Notes: generated from the sequence alone by a model not told the origin. Numbered from the stretch's first letter, positions 1 to 9,824 are shown. The stretch: DNA of 64,000 nucleotides from Filomicrobium sp. (GCA_017792465.1 CP051234.1:4186501-4250500), one strand, 5' to 3'. Program-made: numbers and translations.

Positions 1-600
1 GGGCTGAGGCGCGCGTAGCATGAGTGCGGCCAGCACAATCACGACACCTTGGATTGCGCCGAAGGTGAAGAACGCGTCCTGGTAACCGCCGTTGGCGATC
101 ATGTTGGCGATCGGGAGAATGGTCAGCGCCGAGCCCGCGCCATAGCCGCCCGCCGTCAATCCGACCGCCAAGCCGCGTTTGTCCGGGAACCATTTGATGG
201 CGTTGTTGATGCAGGTCGCGTAAACACAGCCGACACCCAGGCCGCCGATAATTGCGCCGACGTAGAACATCGTCAGCGAGGTGGCATAAGAATCGATGAT
301 CCAAGAGGCGCCTGTCAGGATGCCGCCGATGAAGACCATGATGCGCGGGCCGTATTTGTCGATCAGATAGCCTTCAAACGGCGCCAGCCAGGTTTGGACG
401 ATGACGAAGATGGTGAAAGTCGCCTGGATCGCGGCGCGTTCCCAGCCGAATGACTTTTGAATGGCCGGGACGAAGAGGGTCCAGGCGTACTGGATATTAG
501 CGGCGGCGACCATGCACAAGACGCCAACGGCCAGTTGGAACCAGCGAGAATTTACGCGCGCGCGCGTTGTCGGCACATAGGCCGAGTCAATGGAAGTCAT
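1..600 (-). CDS. MFS transporter, OFA (oxalate/formate antiporter-like) family, C-terminal part cut by window edge
   Basis: The reverse strand reads openly from an ATG at 600 to the first base, giving 200 residues and no stop, so the gene continues off the window. The visible part holds about six membrane helices. A motif A-like loop (DKYGPR) lies after the second helix, and a glycine-rich helix contains GGLGVGCVYATC, both as in OxlT-type members of the major facilitator superfamily. A full-length protein would have 12 helices. A strong ribosome binding site (GGAGGA) precedes the ATG. OFA proteins exchange or take up small carboxylates such as oxalate or formate; the substrate here cannot be told. 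The family call is good, the substrate is inference. Confidence 0.8.
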   Translation of the reverse strand, partial: MTSIDSAYVPTTRARVNSRWFQLAVGVLCMVAAANIQYAWTLFVPAIQKSFGWERAAIQATFTIFVIVQTWLAPFEGYLIDKYGPRIMVFIGGILTGASWIIDSYATSLTMFYVGAIIGGLGVGCVYATCINNAIKWFPDKRGLAVGLTAGGYGAGSALTILPIANMIANGGYQDAFFTFGAIQGVVIVLAALMLRAPQP

Positions 601-865
601 GCTTCCGTCCTCCGAGAGGTGTTTCCAATTTTTATGGGTAAAAGGGGCGCGAGTTTTTGCCTCGAGCTTTTTCGTGCGCCTCGGCTGGTTCGCGATCGCG
701 TCTACGAGGACCGCCGTGCAGAATATCGCAACGTCAAGGGGAAGTCGTGGAGATTATTTTTATTAGAAGCCATCAAATTTCATGAGGGGGGAATTGAAAT
801 TCGTAAAAGCGTCTCCCACTTCTCTCGCCTTTTTGGCTGGCGACGATTGATGGCGTCAGCGCGGC

Positions 866-1870
866 TCAACCCTCGCCGGACTGGGAATTTGCCGTCGCGC
901 TGGCGATTTCACGCTGCAGCTTTTCCATGATGCCAGGCTCGGTAATCGCGTGGCCGGCATTGTCGACGTATTCCAGCCGGCAATTGCCCCAACGTTCGGC
1001 AATCGCCTGGGCGGCTTGTGGCGGACACAAAAGATCGTAGCGCCCCTGGACGATGGCGCCTGGAATGCCTCTGAGCCGATGGGCGTTGGCGACGAGTTCG
1101 TCTTTGTTGAGGAAGAAGTCGTTGGCGATGTAATGGGCTTCCATGAGCGGCGTCGGGGGCAGGCGGCCCGGTTTTTCATCCAGTGTGGGGAGCGTGACGT
1201 TGCCGGGCTGCAGGACGGATAGCGCGCGCTCGTAGGTGTTCCAGACGCTCGCGGCCGGGGCGTGAACGGCTGGGTCTGGATCGCGCAGGCGTGTGACATA
1301 GGCCTTGATTGGATTGGCGCGTTCGGCTTCGGGAAGCGCGTTGATGAAGGCGTGGTAGAGTTCGGGTCGGAAGCGTTTTGGGCCGTCGATAAAAGCCCAA
1401 TCAACTTCGCTGGCGGTGCCCAGGAAGACGGCGCGGATGATGAGTGCCGTCACGCGGGTTGGATGCTTTTGGGCATAGGCGAGGGCGAGGGTCGAACCCC
1501 AGGAGCCGCCGGTGACGATCCATTCTTTGTATCCAAAGAACTCGCGGATCTTTTCGATGTCGGCGATGAGGTCAGCGGTGGTGTTGTTGCGGCAGCCCAA
1601 ATAAGGGTGCGAGCGGCCGGCACCGCGCTGGTCGAACAGGATCGCGTGGTTGCGATCGGCATCAAAAAGGTTGCGGTGGGCGTGCTGGGAGCCGCTGCCG
1701 GGTCCGCCATGGAGGAATATGGCCGGGACGCCGGATTTGCTCCCGACTTCCTCGACGTAGATCCAATGGCCGCCGCCGACGTCGAGCATGACCGCATCGA
1801 ACGGGCGCAGTTTCGATTTCGGATCGACCAACGGGGTTGAGGCTGATGAAGCGGGTTTTGTTGCGGTCAA
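866..1870 (-). CDS. pip: Proline iminopeptidase (S33 alpha/beta hydrolase)
   Basis: The 334-residue protein releases N-terminal proline from peptides in the cytoplasm. It has the oxyanion-hole motif HGGPG (residues 54-58), the nucleophile elbow GGSWGS with Ser123, and a likely Asp279 (GRYDLLCPP) and His307 (AGHA) completing the triad. The cap-domain segment between about 150 and 260 and the overall length fit the family. No signal peptide is present. It stands alone, with 265-280 bp spacers on both sides, so it is probably transcribed on its own. Other S33 hydrolases are possible, but the HGGPG/GGSWGS pair is typical of proline iminopeptidases. Confidence 0.9.
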   Translation of the reverse strand: MTATKPASSASTPLVDPKSKLRPFDAVMLDVGGGHWIYVEEVGSKSGVPAIFLHGGPGSGSQHAHRNLFDADRNHAILFDQRGAGRSHPYLGCRNNTTADLIADIEKIREFFGYKEWIVTGGSWGSTLALAYAQKHPTRVTALIIRAVFLGTASEVDWAFIDGPKRFRPELYHAFINALPEAERANPIKAYVTRLRDPDPAVHAPAASVWNTYERALSVLQPGNVTLPTLDEKPGRLPPTPLMEAHYIANDFFLNKDELVANAHRLRGIPGAIVQGRYDLLCPPQAAQAIAERWGNCRLEYVDNAGHAITEPGIMEKLQREIASATANSQSGEG

Positions 1871-2148
1871 GAGTTGTGCGCCGGTTCACTCGCTATCCGG
1901 AAACTTTCAAGGTCCTTGGGCTGCCGGGGAACGTGTTGGAAAAATGATCAGATTGCGCCTGCCTGGGATTTGGACAAGCGCGGTTTGGGTTCGACAATTC
2001 TTTATGGCCGTGCTCAAGAAACGCGCGGCCTGCAAGACGCTAGGTTTTGGGTGGCCTGTGTGTCAAGGCAGCAGCGCTCTGCGAGCGGCATCCGGGGTGC
2101 CGAGATGCCGGGATCCCGGGACGCCTGGATGATGGCGACGGCTTGGAC

Positions 2149-2766
2149 TTAACGGAAGGCCGCGGCGCTGGTCAGCTTCAGAGCTGCCGTTGCGCCATCG
2201 GTGAGCGGGCTTTGTCGCACGCGCAATTCGGTGACCTTCCACAGCCATCCCTTGAGTTCAAGAACGCCGGCATAGATGCGATCGGGTTCGAATTTGTCTC
2301 GCATGTCGATCTCGAAACGGACCGGACTGATGAACTGGGCGCGTTCAATTCGAGACCATGCGTTGGCGACTCGAGTGTGAAAGGGCTGATCGTCGTCGGG
2401 ATCGACCTTGCCAAGGACGTTCTTCTGGACGGTGCGGCCGTAACTGAACAGAGTGGGCAGGCCCGTTGGGTTGGCGTATCGGTCGACCATCGTGTTGACG
2501 ACGCTGCGGCCGTAATAGGTTTTGAAGCTGTGCCAAAGGCCTTTGCGCTGCGGTTTGTCGTCGAGCGAGGCGTCGATGGGTCCGAGCACCATGTCGGCCA
2601 TCGATTCTTTCAAGGTGACTTTGACGGGTGGCCATTCAATGTGCCGGGCGAGGTAGTCGCTGTTGCCCGACTTGACTGCTTCCCGGATCGACCAGGCCGT
2701 ATAGAAGGGCCAGGCAACGTAGGCGGCGCAAAGCGCGGCCGCGATGACGAATGCTGTTCGCCGCAT
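2149..2766 (-). CDS. DUF2939 family protein with N-terminal membrane anchor
   Basis: The ATG at 2766 is preceded by GGGAG and gives about 205 residues beginning with a hydrophobic segment (residues 4-20), either an uncleaved anchor or a signal peptide. The rest matches the DUF2939 pattern: an early stretch reading YTAWSIREAVKSGN, followed by an acidic-hydrophobic region describing residues acting on one 'unit' (HIEWPPVKVTLKES). The reading frame stays open upstream to 2937, but that extension would bury the membrane segment and looks noncoding. The function of the family is unknown. It lies 284 bp downstream of the M48 protease gene on the same strand. Confidence 0.7.
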   Translation of the reverse strand: MRRTAFVIAAALCAAYVAWPFYTAWSIREAVKSGNSDYLARHIEWPPVKVTLKESMADMVLGPIDASLDDKPQRKGLWHSFKTYYGRSVVNTMVDRYANPTGLPTLFSYGRTVQKNVLGKVDPDDDQPFHTRVANAWSRIERAQFISPVRFEIDMRDKFEPDRIYAGVLELKGWLWKVTELRVRQSPLTDGATAALKLTSAAAFR

Positions 2767-3050
2767 CGATATGTTGAACTCCCGTCTGCCGCCGCATGCT
2801 TCATTGGCGGGTGGTTCGAACGCTGTTGCCTCTTGAGAGAATCCTTGCCCAAGCATTTTGGCCTGCGCATGACGCTTCTTCATCTTACGGAGAAGCACTG
2901 TTCGCCGAGCGTTCGAGATTGGGGCCGCCGCTGCCATGATTTCCGGCGGTGTGCAGAGGGCAGATTGGGTTCTTAGCGATGTGCGTCAAGGTGGTGGCGA
3001 TCTGCATGCGTTGACGCAGTTCGCCAGGTTTGGCCGGCCGGCGTTGTTGG

Positions 3051-4145
3051 TCATGAGCTTTCTTCGCACATGGTCTTCAGGCTTTGCCACTGTGCTGCGG
3101 GCAGAGCCGGGGTCGCCGAATATCCCTCCATTGCCAGGATCTTAGCCAGGCGCTGTTGGGTGCCTGGGTGGGTGCTCAGCATTCCAGCCAGTCCGCCAGA
3201 GCCTTTGCCGCGATGTTGCTTGGCCATTCGCTCGAAGAAGTTGGCGATGCCTTTGGTCGAGATCTTCGACTTGCTGAGAATCTCGAGAGCATGGTCGTCG
3301 GCTTGGCCTTCGGCATCACGGGTATAGGAAAGCTGAACGAGCAGGACGCCGAGATTGCCCAGAGTGCCGCCGCTGCCTCCCATCAGAAGTTCGGCGGCGG
3401 CAGACAGCCCCATGGCGCGGACGAGCCCGGTTTCGGGATGGAGTTCGATGCCGTGGCCCATCTCGTGAGCGAGGACGCCGGCGACCTCATCGGAGCTGGT
3501 CGCCTGTTCGAGCAGGCCGCGCGTCAAAACGATGTTTTCACCCGGTGTCGCGAAGGCGTTCACGAGGCCCCAGTCGACAACGACGACGTGAAAGTTCCTG
3601 GGTGGCGAGACGGTCGCGCTCAGGCGTTCGGTCAACTGGTCGAGTGCGGCCCGCCCGGCGTTTGCATCGCAGACGCGGCGTCTTTCGGTCAACGAGCCGA
3701 CGACCTGCCGGCCCATGGTTTCGCGGACTTTGTCTGGGAGAAGATTGGCGACGAAGTGGGCCGGCGACAGGTCGGCCTGCCAGATGAATACGGCAAGGGC
3801 GGCCAGGGCAACCGTCGCCCAGATCCAGGGACGAGCGGATCGCCAGCGCGCCTCAGACGCGGTGAGTTGCGGGGCGACCTGGGCGAGTGTCCGGGCGAAT
3901 TTGGGGCCCGGGACGAAGAGCGTCGCGCCTGGCGTCTCAGAGCAGGTGACGAGGGCGTCGATGGCATGCGTCGTCAGCGGTTCGGCCGTTGCCAGTTTTG
4001 CCAATGGCCAGGTGACGCTGTCGCCGCCGGACAAGTGGATGACAAGACCCGTCTGCGTCAGCTCGACGGTGACCTCGTCGGCGCCGGCGGTCTGGCCGTT
4101 GGAGAAGCGCGCCTCGAAGCGCTGGTGGAGAGTGCTAGAATGCAT
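3051..4145 (-). CDS. Membrane-anchored M48 family zinc metalloprotease
   Basis: This 364-residue protein has an N-terminal cytoplasmic-type beta domain (about 1-100), a single membrane helix (about 105-123) and a C-terminal peptidase domain. The zinc motif HEMGH is at residues 227-231 and the third ligand is probably Glu279 in DAEGQADDHAL, as in the M48 (HtpX/Ste24/BepA-like) peptidases. Its ATG overlaps the last 11 bases of the upstream DUF898 gene, so the two are translationally coupled. M48 enzymes of this type serve membrane or envelope protein quality control. The link to DUF898 suggests processing or surveillance of a membrane protein; that part is inference. Confidence 0.88.
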   Translation of the reverse strand: MHSSTLHQRFEARFSNGQTAGADEVTVELTQTGLVIHLSGGDSVTWPLAKLATAEPLTTHAIDALVTCSETPGATLFVPGPKFARTLAQVAPQLTASEARWRSARPWIWATVALAALAVFIWQADLSPAHFVANLLPDKVRETMGRQVVGSLTERRRVCDANAGRAALDQLTERLSATVSPPRNFHVVVVDWGLVNAFATPGENIVLTRGLLEQATSSDEVAGVLAHEMGHGIELHPETGLVRAMGLSAAAELLMGGSGGTLGNLGVLLVQLSYTRDAEGQADDHALEILSKSKISTKGIANFFERMAKQHRGKGSGGLAGMLSTHPGTQQRLAKILAMEGYSATPALPAAQWQSLKTMCEESS

Positions 4146-5448
4146 CGATATCGAACGCCTGTGCCAATCCTTCTCCCGTCGACATCTGCTGCGCCGTGCT
4201 TTGGCTGATTTTGTCGACGTCGACGTTGCCGTTGAGCGAGAGGTTTTTGATGAGGTAACCCATCGAACGGGCCTGGGTGACCGGCAACAGCAGCGTGAAT
4301 GAGAGGGCGAGGATCAACACTGATATAGGCGCGAAGACGGCGAGGAAGCCGTTGGCCAGTCCGGGTTGAGGAGATTGCAGGCCGGCTTCGGGCGGGCTCA
4401 ATCCAGCGGCGGCTAACAGCGCGAAGATGATCGAAACCGGGATCAGCATGAGAATGACCCCGAGAATCTGGATCAGCAGATTGGTGATGTCGATCCACAA
4501 TAGCCCGCCGCCGGTCACGCGACCTTCGAAGCGGGCGTCGTCAAAATGGGTGCATTTGGCGAAATGGTTGATGGTGCGGGAGCGATACCAGGCGCTGATG
4601 AACAGGTAGAGCAGGTAGCCGACGGCGACGATACTGAGGCTGACAAACCCCAGATAGGCGGCGATTTCCGGCGGCAGCTTGAAGCCCGGTTCGAGAGCGC
4701 CGGGTCCGAGGGCCGTTTGCACCATATGCGTGATGGCGCCGATCATCATGAGGGCGCCGAAAAAGACGAACAGCACTCCGAACCACAACAACGCGAAGGG
4801 GCCATAAAGCGGTCCAGATCCGCCTTTGAACGAGAAAGGCTGATCGCCGAAATGGGCGTTGTTGGTGATCATGCTTTGCAGCTTCGTTGTGCGCCAGGGG
4901 ACGATCCAGCCGAATGTCAGGGGTATGAGCAACATGGTGAGGAAGTACGTCAGCCCGTATTTCCAGGAATCGCCGGACAGGCTGCCGCGGATGCCGCGCC
5001 AGGTCGTACGCAGCAACCGGTATCGGTGGGCCCGGAAGATGCCGACTCCGAACAGGAAGAAGACGAGGACATAGATGGCGGCGCTGACGGCGCCGACGTA
5101 AGGCGAATTCGGTCCGAAAGCGAAGACCGCCCCAAATGAAATGAGCATGATCGGCAGGAGCACCACGCCGAAAACGATGAGGAAGCCCAAGAATAGCTCC
5201 TTGCCGGTGCCGGTATAAACGAGCGGTTCACCGTTAAGGCGGATGGCCGACCAAAGCCGTTTGCGTACCTCGGTGCGGGCCCAGAAATCGTAGATGCCCA
5301 GAGTTATCAGCCGATAGAAGAAATTGACCAGCGACAGCCCGATCATGCCGAAGGGAGCAAACCATGACAGGTTGATTTCGGATTGAGATGAGGGCGGTTC
5401 AGCGGGTCCCGGCTGGGGGTTCCAGGGGGCGGCGGTCTCGTTTGTCAT
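4135..5448 (-). CDS. DUF898 (YjgN-like) polytopic membrane protein
   Basis: The 437-residue protein has roughly eight to ten membrane helices. Its repeated half-motifs (LITLGIYDFWARTEVRKRLW and a later GRTTKLQSMITNNAHFGD-like stretch) are characteristic of YjgN/DUF898 proteins, in which short cytoplasmic loops carry W/R-rich signatures. The first 25 residues are Pro-rich and hydrophilic. The molecular function is unknown. It is the first gene of a two-gene operon with the M48 protease, which it overlaps. A CtrA-type site lies 234 bp upstream of its start, also upstream of ilvD on the other strand. Confidence 0.85.
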   Translation of the reverse strand: MTNETAAPWNPQPGPAEPPSSQSEINLSWFAPFGMIGLSLVNFFYRLITLGIYDFWARTEVRKRLWSAIRLNGEPLVYTGTGKELFLGFLIVFGVVLLPIMLISFGAVFAFGPNSPYVGAVSAAIYVLVFFLFGVGIFRAHRYRLLRTTWRGIRGSLSGDSWKYGLTYFLTMLLIPLTFGWIVPWRTTKLQSMITNNAHFGDQPFSFKGGSGPLYGPFALLWFGVLFVFFGALMMIGAITHMVQTALGPGALEPGFKLPPEIAAYLGFVSLSIVAVGYLLYLFISAWYRSRTINHFAKCTHFDDARFEGRVTGGGLLWIDITNLLIQILGVILMLIPVSIIFALLAAAGLSPPEAGLQSPQPGLANGFLAVFAPISVLILALSFTLLLPVTQARSMGYLIKNLSLNGNVDVDKISQSTAQQMSTGEGLAQAFDIDAF

Positions 5449-5956
5449 TTGGGTCTGCTCTCTCCAGCCAGATCAGCTCATTCCAATAAACATAGAAAAT
5501 TGCTTTTTGCGCCTTATGCGAAGTCTCGACACTTAAAAGCCTTGCTCAGCTCACGTTTTGCCGCGAGGCCGTCTCGCGATGGCCTTAGTCCCCGGCTAGG
5601 AAATGAACCTGAGATGAACGTGTGGCTCATCGAGATTGTGTGCCTTAGCCGTGACAGTTTAGCCGCGGAACTCCCCAAGGCTTAACGTTCCGTTAACACA
5701 GTTGGGTATTGTGGCTGTTTGGTCACGCTATTGAGGCGGGCGCGCCACCTTTGAGCCACAAACCGAAACCAATTTCGGAATCGGGTCACGGGAGACGTGA
5801 AGGCCAGTGTTGGCAAGTCTGCACAGGGCAAATTCGGCCCGAACGTCTCAATAGAATATTCGGTTCGTTCTTACATCGTCGGCGCGCGGATGCGTTTCGG
5901 CGCTGTTGCGCTCTAAAAAAGCATGGCGAACCGCGGGGAAGGATTGAAGGAGCGAT
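5449..5956. other. Divergent intergenic region between the DUF898 gene and ilvD
   Basis: This 508 bp stretch lies between two divergent transcription units and must hold both promoters. Short open frames here have no ribosome binding sites and no protein-like composition. The only structured element I can point to is the TTAA-N7-TTAAC motif at 5682-5697. The ilvD ribosome binding site AAGGAG is at its right end. I saw no convincing leader-peptide attenuator or riboswitch. Confidence 0.6.
5682..5697. promoter_or_regulatory. Candidate CtrA binding site (TTAA-N7-TTAAC)
   Basis: The sequence TTAACGTTCCGTTAAC fits exactly the full CtrA consensus TTAA-N7-TTAAC known from Caulobacter and rhizobia. 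It sits 234 bp from the DUF898 start and 260 bp from the ilvD start, so the regulated gene is unclear. A four-plus-five-base motif can occur by chance, but it is AT-rich and rare in a GC-rich genome. Confidence 0.5.
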
Positions 5957-7681
5957 ATGAGCGCCAAGCCGTTCGACAAGTCGAAACTGCCAAGCCGACA
6001 CGTTACTGAAGGACCGTCGCGGGCACCGCATCGTTCCTATTACTATGCGATGGGGCTGACCGAAGAGCAGATCCACCGGCCGTTCGTCGGCGTCGTGAGC
6101 TGCTGGAATGAGGCCGCGCCGTGCAACATTGCGCTGATGCGTCAGGCGCAGTCGGTCAAGACGGGTGTCGACGAAGCCGGCGGGACGCCTCGCGAATTCT
6201 GCACAATCACCGTCACCGACGGTATCGCCATGGGTCACCAGGGCATGAAATCGTCGCTCGTCTCGCGCGAAGTGATCGCCGATTCGATCGAGCTGACGAT
6301 GCGCGGCCACTGCTACGACGCGATGGTCGGATTGGCAGGCTGCGATAAGTCGCTGCCGGGGATCATGATGTCGATGTTGCGGCTCAATGTGCCGAGCGTC
6401 TTCATGTATGGCGGGTCGATTCTTCCGGGCACCTATAAAGGCAAGGACGTCACGGTTCAGGACGTCTTCGAAGGCGTCGGCATGCATTCGGCCGGGCGCA
6501 TGAGCGAAGACGATCTGCATGACCTCGAATGTGTCGCGTGTCCGTCGGCGGGCTCCTGCGGCGGACAGTTCACCGCTAACACCATGGCGTGTGTTTCCGA
6601 GGCGATCGGATTGGCGCTGCCGGGTTCGGCTGGCGCACCGGCTCCTTACGAAAGCCGCGACCACTACGGTTCGGAAAGCGGCAAGGCGGTCATGGCGCTC
6701 GTCGAGAAGAACCTGCGTCCGCGCGATATCTGTACGCGCAAAGCTTTCGAGAATGCCGCGACCATCGTTGCCGCCACCGGCGGTTCGACCAACGCGGCGC
6801 TCCACCTGCCAGCCATGGCGCACGAGATCGGGATCGATTTCGATCTGTTCGACGTGGCGGAAATCTTCAAACGCACGCCTTACATCGCCGACCTGAAGCC
6901 GGGTGGCAAATACATCGCGAAGGACGTCTACGACATCGGCGGCGTCCCGCAGATCATGAAAGCGCTGCTGGACGGCGGCTTCATGGATGGCGACTGCATG
7001 ACGGTCAGTGGCAAAACACTGGGCGAAAACCTCGAAGCCGTGAAGTTCAACAACGACCAGCGGGTCGTTCGTCCGACCTCCGATCCGATCACCAAGACCG
7101 GCGGCGTTGTCGGGCTGAGAGGCAGCTGTGCTCCTGAAGGGGCGATTGTGAAGGTTGCCGGGATGACCAAACTGCAGTTCCGCGGACCGGCGCGCTGTTT
7201 CGACTGCGAAGAAGATGCGTTCGCGGCCGTCGAAGCGCGCCAGTACAAGGAAGGCGAAGTTATCGTCATCCGCTACGAAGGTCCGCGCGGCGGCCCTGGC
7301 ATGCGCGAGATGCTGTCGACAACGGCTGCGCTTTACGGTCAGGGCGTCGGCGACAAGATGGCGCTGATCACGGATGGCCGGTTCTCAGGCGCAACCCGCG
7401 GGTTCTGTATTGGGCACGTCGGTCCGGAGGCTGCCGTTGGAGGCCCGATCGCGCTTATTCGCGACGGAGATATGATTTCGATCGATGCCGAGGTCGGGAC
7501 GTTGGACCTCGAAGTCGACGCAGAAGAACTTGAGCGCCGCCGGAAAGACTGGAAGGCGCCCGACAATCCTTACCAGAGTGGCGTACTGCGGAAATATGCC
7601 GAGCAGGTCGGACCTGCCCGGTTCGGTGCGGTGACCCACGCGGGCGGAAAAGCGGAAGTGACCTGCTATGCGGATATTTGA
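5957..7681 (+). CDS. ilvD: Dihydroxy-acid dehydratase
   Basis: IlvD converts 2,3-dihydroxy-isovalerate and its methylvalerate homolog to the 2-oxo acids in valine and isoleucine synthesis. The 574-residue length is normal for the family. Three conserved cysteines that bind the iron-sulfur cluster are visible: Cys56 (PCNIAL), Cys129 (GCDKSLPG) and Cys201 ([15 protein letters not shown]). The C-terminal region carries [14 protein letters not shown]. The ATG follows AAGGAG at a good distance. The 3' end overlaps the following ExoR-like gene by 14 bp, suggesting co-transcription. The residue patterns separate it from Edd (6-phosphogluconate dehydratase) with fair certainty. Confidence 0.96.
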   Translation: MSAKPFDKSKLPSRHVTEGPSRAPHRSYYYAMGLTEEQIHRPFVGVVSCWNEAAPCNIALMRQAQSVKTGVDEAGGTPREFCTITVTDGIAMGHQGMKSSLVSREVIADSIELTMRGHCYDAMVGLAGCDKSLPGIMMSMLRLNVPSVFMYGGSILPGTYKGKDVTVQDVFEGVGMHSAGRMSEDDLHDLECVACPSAGSCGGQFTANTMACVSEAIGLALPGSAGAPAPYESRDHYGSESGKAVMALVEKNLRPRDICTRKAFENAATIVAATGGSTNAALHLPAMAHEIGIDFDLFDVAEIFKRTPYIADLKPGGKYIAKDVYDIGGVPQIMKALLDGGFMDGDCMTVSGKTLGENLEAVKFNNDQRVVRPTSDPITKTGGVVGLRGSCAPEGAIVKVAGMTKLQFRGPARCFDCEEDAFAAVEARQYKEGEVIVIRYEGPRGGPGMREMLSTTAALYGQGVGDKMALITDGRFSGATRGFCIGHVGPEAAVGGPIALIRDGDMISIDAEVGTLDLEVDAEELERRRKDWKAPDNPYQSGVLRKYAEQVGPARFGAVTHAGGKAEVTCYADI

Positions 7682-8771
7682 TTTTTGCAAATCCCGTTTT
7701 GCAGGCGCCACGCGCGGCCTGCTGGGAAGTCTCGCTGGCCTCGTGCTCGCGGTGACGGTGCTTGCGGGGCCAGTGCAGGCGGTCGAGCCGCGGTTCAGCT
7801 CGCCGGAGCAGGCCTTGCGCCAGGGCATCAGCGCCTATAACGGCGGATACCCTGAGCTTGCCATCCCGGCGCTCGAATATGCTGCCTCGAAGAACCTTTT
7901 CTTGGGCTACTTCTTCCTCGCCAAGCTCTACTCGGACAGCAGCAATATCTATACCGATCACGGCAAGGCTTACATGCTGTTCCAGAAGATCGCGCATGAG
8001 CATGCCGATGTGGATCCGGATCACGATGCGCGCGCGCCTTATGTCGCCGAAGCGCTGACGGCGCTGGCGGGTTACGTCAAGAACGGCATTCCCGACATTG
8101 GCCTGGCGGCCAATCCGCATCTTGCGGCAGAATACCTGCACCATGCGGCTGTGTTCTTCGACGATGAGAACGCGCAGTTCGAATTGTCCAAGATGCAGCT
8201 TAACGGTGAAGGTGTGCAGACCGATGTGGCGCGTGGCCGTCACTGGCTGTCGGTTCTGGCGCAGAACGGGCATCCGGGCGCGCAGGCGTTCCTGGCCGAT
8301 CTTTATTGGCGCGGCAAGTTCATGCACCGCGATCCGGTTCGCGCGCTCACCCTCATTTCGGTTGCGGTGAAGAACGCTCGTGGCGGTGATCGTGTCTGGA
8401 TCGAAGACATCTACCAGAGCATCTATTGCGGGGCCTCGAAGGGCGTTCGCGAACAGGCGACCGGTATGGTTGCCGATTGGGATAGCCGTTATGGGCGCAA
8501 GGCTGCGCTGCCGGGCCGTTCGAGCCTGGGTGCCTTCAATGGCGGTGCGGCTAACCGGACCTGTGCGGATGGTCTGAGAGTGCCGCTCGATACTATCAAT
8601 GTGGTGCCAGGGTCGTCGTCAATTGAGGTTGCCGAACCCAAAGCGCCGGCTCTCAGTGCACCTGGTCGTATGAGCCCAACCACATCGCATCCGATGGGCT
8701 TCATGCAGGGTTCTAGTGCAGGTGGCGCAAGCCTGCGGGCCGTTGGGGCTCAGCCGGCGCCAACGCGCTGA
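7668..8771 (+). CDS. ExoR-like periplasmic Sel1-repeat protein
   Basis: The 367-residue product starts with a signal peptide (cleavage near residue 38, after GPVQA) and continues with helical Sel1/TPR-type repeats to about residue 240, for example [30 protein letters not shown] and [16 protein letters not shown]. These segments resemble ExoR of rhizobia, which binds the sensor ExoS in the periplasm and represses exopolysaccharide synthesis. The last 120 residues are low-complexity and Ser/Pro/Ala-rich, longer than classical ExoR. It overlaps ilvD by 14 bp in another frame. ExoS/ChvI partners are not in the window. The family call is reasonable; the role in controlling the polysaccharide locus at 50-60 kb is inference. 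Confidence 0.7.
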   Translation: MRIFDFCKSRFAGATRGLLGSLAGLVLAVTVLAGPVQAVEPRFSSPEQALRQGISAYNGGYPELAIPALEYAASKNLFLGYFFLAKLYSDSSNIYTDHGKAYMLFQKIAHEHADVDPDHDARAPYVAEALTALAGYVKNGIPDIGLAANPHLAAEYLHHAAVFFDDENAQFELSKMQLNGEGVQTDVARGRHWLSVLAQNGHPGAQAFLADLYWRGKFMHRDPVRALTLISVAVKNARGGDRVWIEDIYQSIYCGASKGVREQATGMVADWDSRYGRKAALPGRSSLGAFNGGAANRTCADGLRVPLDTINVVPGSSSIEVAEPKAPALSAPGRMSPTTSHPMGFMQGSSAGGASLRAVGAQPAPTR

Positions 8772-8831
8772 GCATAGCTCAAGGGCCGCGGCGCGAGCTG
8801 AGGGGCGTTGCACAAGCTGGGGCCTTGGCTC

Positions 8832-9824
8832 TCAAGTCTCTGATAATATTTTAGAAAACGTTTCGTTCGTGACGTTGCCGCCGGTCAGTATCGCGCAGAC
8901 TGTTCGGCCTTTGCAGTCGATCTTTCCTGCCAGAATCGCGGCCAGCGAAGCCGCACCACCGGGTTCCACGACCAGCTTCAGATGCTGAAAGGCAAAGCGG
9001 ACGGCGGCTTTGACTTCCTCATCGGTGACGGTCAGACCTCCTGAGAGCAAATGACGGTTGATCGCGAAGGTGATTTCGCCGGGCTTAGGAGCGAGCAGGG
9101 CGTCGCAGATCGAGCGCTCATCCATGCTGTTTTCAACGCGGTCGCCTTGGGCGAGCGAGCGGGCGTGATCGTCAAAGCCTGCCGGCTCGACACAGTAGAT
9201 CTCGATTGCCGGATTGACTTCGGTGAGTGCGATGGAGCACCCAGCTGTTAATCCGCCACCGCCGCAGTTGACCAGCAGCGCGTCGGGCTCGGTGCCGAGG
9301 TCCTGGCACTGCTCGTCGATTTCCAATCCGGCGGTGCCCTGACCGGCGATGATGCGCACGTCATCATAGGGCCGGACGATGGTCATTCCGCGCTCTTCAG
9401 CCAATGCCGTGCCGATCTCCTCCCGGCTTTCGGTGTAGCGGTCGTAAAGAACGACTTCAGCGCCGAGGTGTTTGGTGTTCTCGATTTTGATCGTCGGCGC
9501 GTCGGACGGCATCACGATGGTTGCGGGCGCGTTGAGCAAACCGGCAGCTGCGGCGACGCCCTGGGCGTGGTTGCCCGATGACCAGGCGAGGACGCCGTTC
9601 TTGCGCTCGTCAGCGGTCAGCTGGCTGATCGTGTTATAGGCGCCGCGGAACTTGAACGAGCCGGTACGCTGCAAACATTCAGCTTTGAGAAGAATGCGCC
9701 CGTTCGTGCGCGCGTTCAGTTCGGCGCTCTCGATCAGAGGGGTGCGGATGGCGACACCGTCGAGGCGCTCGGCGGCGTCCTCAATGTCGTCGAAGGTCGG
9801 TTCGAGGCTTTCTAGATCTGACAT
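8832..9824 (-). CDS. PLP-dependent threonine/serine ammonia-lyase
   Basis: The protein (330 residues from the ATG at 9824, preceded by GAAGG) is a fold-type II PLP enzyme that deaminates threonine or serine to the 2-oxo acid. The PLP lysine is Lys58 in SFKFRGAYN and the phosphate-binding loop is the later NCGGGGLTAG. There is no C-terminal ACT-like regulatory domain, so it is the short, catabolic or serine-racemase-like type, not biosynthetic IlvA. A start at 9839 is open but lacks a ribosome binding site. It is convergent with the ExoR-like gene and divergent from ppk2. Serine racemase or hydroxyaspartate dehydratase cannot be excluded. Confidence 0.85.
   Translation of the reverse strand: MSDLESLEPTFDDIEDAAERLDGVAIRTPLIESAELNARTNGRILLKAECLQRTGSFKFRGAYNTISQLTADERKNGVLAWSSGNHAQGVAAAAGLLNAPATIVMPSDAPTIKIENTKHLGAEVVLYDRYTESREEIGTALAEERGMTIVRPYDDVRIIAGQGTAGLEIDEQCQDLGTEPDALLVNCGGGGLTAGCSIALTEVNPAIEIYCVEPAGFDDHARSLAQGDRVENSMDERSICDALLAPKPGEITFAINRHLLSGGLTVTDEEVKAAVRFAFQHLKLVVEPGGAASLAAILAGKIDCKGRTVCAILTGGNVTNETFSKILSET

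Noticed and set aside
457-930. Plus-strand frame opposite the MFS gene and into the spacer
   Set aside because: The minus-strand frame encodes clear OFA-type membrane helices from a good start; this one has no support.
3084-4208. Long open frame on the plus strand opposite the M48 gene
   Set aside because: It is a shadow of the minus-strand gene: high-GC coding DNA leaves the opposite frame open. It has no recognisable domain, and the M48 HEMGH motif on the other strand is decisive.
5709-5960. 83-codon frame just before ilvD, possible leader peptide or small gene
   Set aside because: It overlaps the ilvD start, has no ribosome binding site, and shows no run of branched-chain amino acid codons expected of an attenuator leader.
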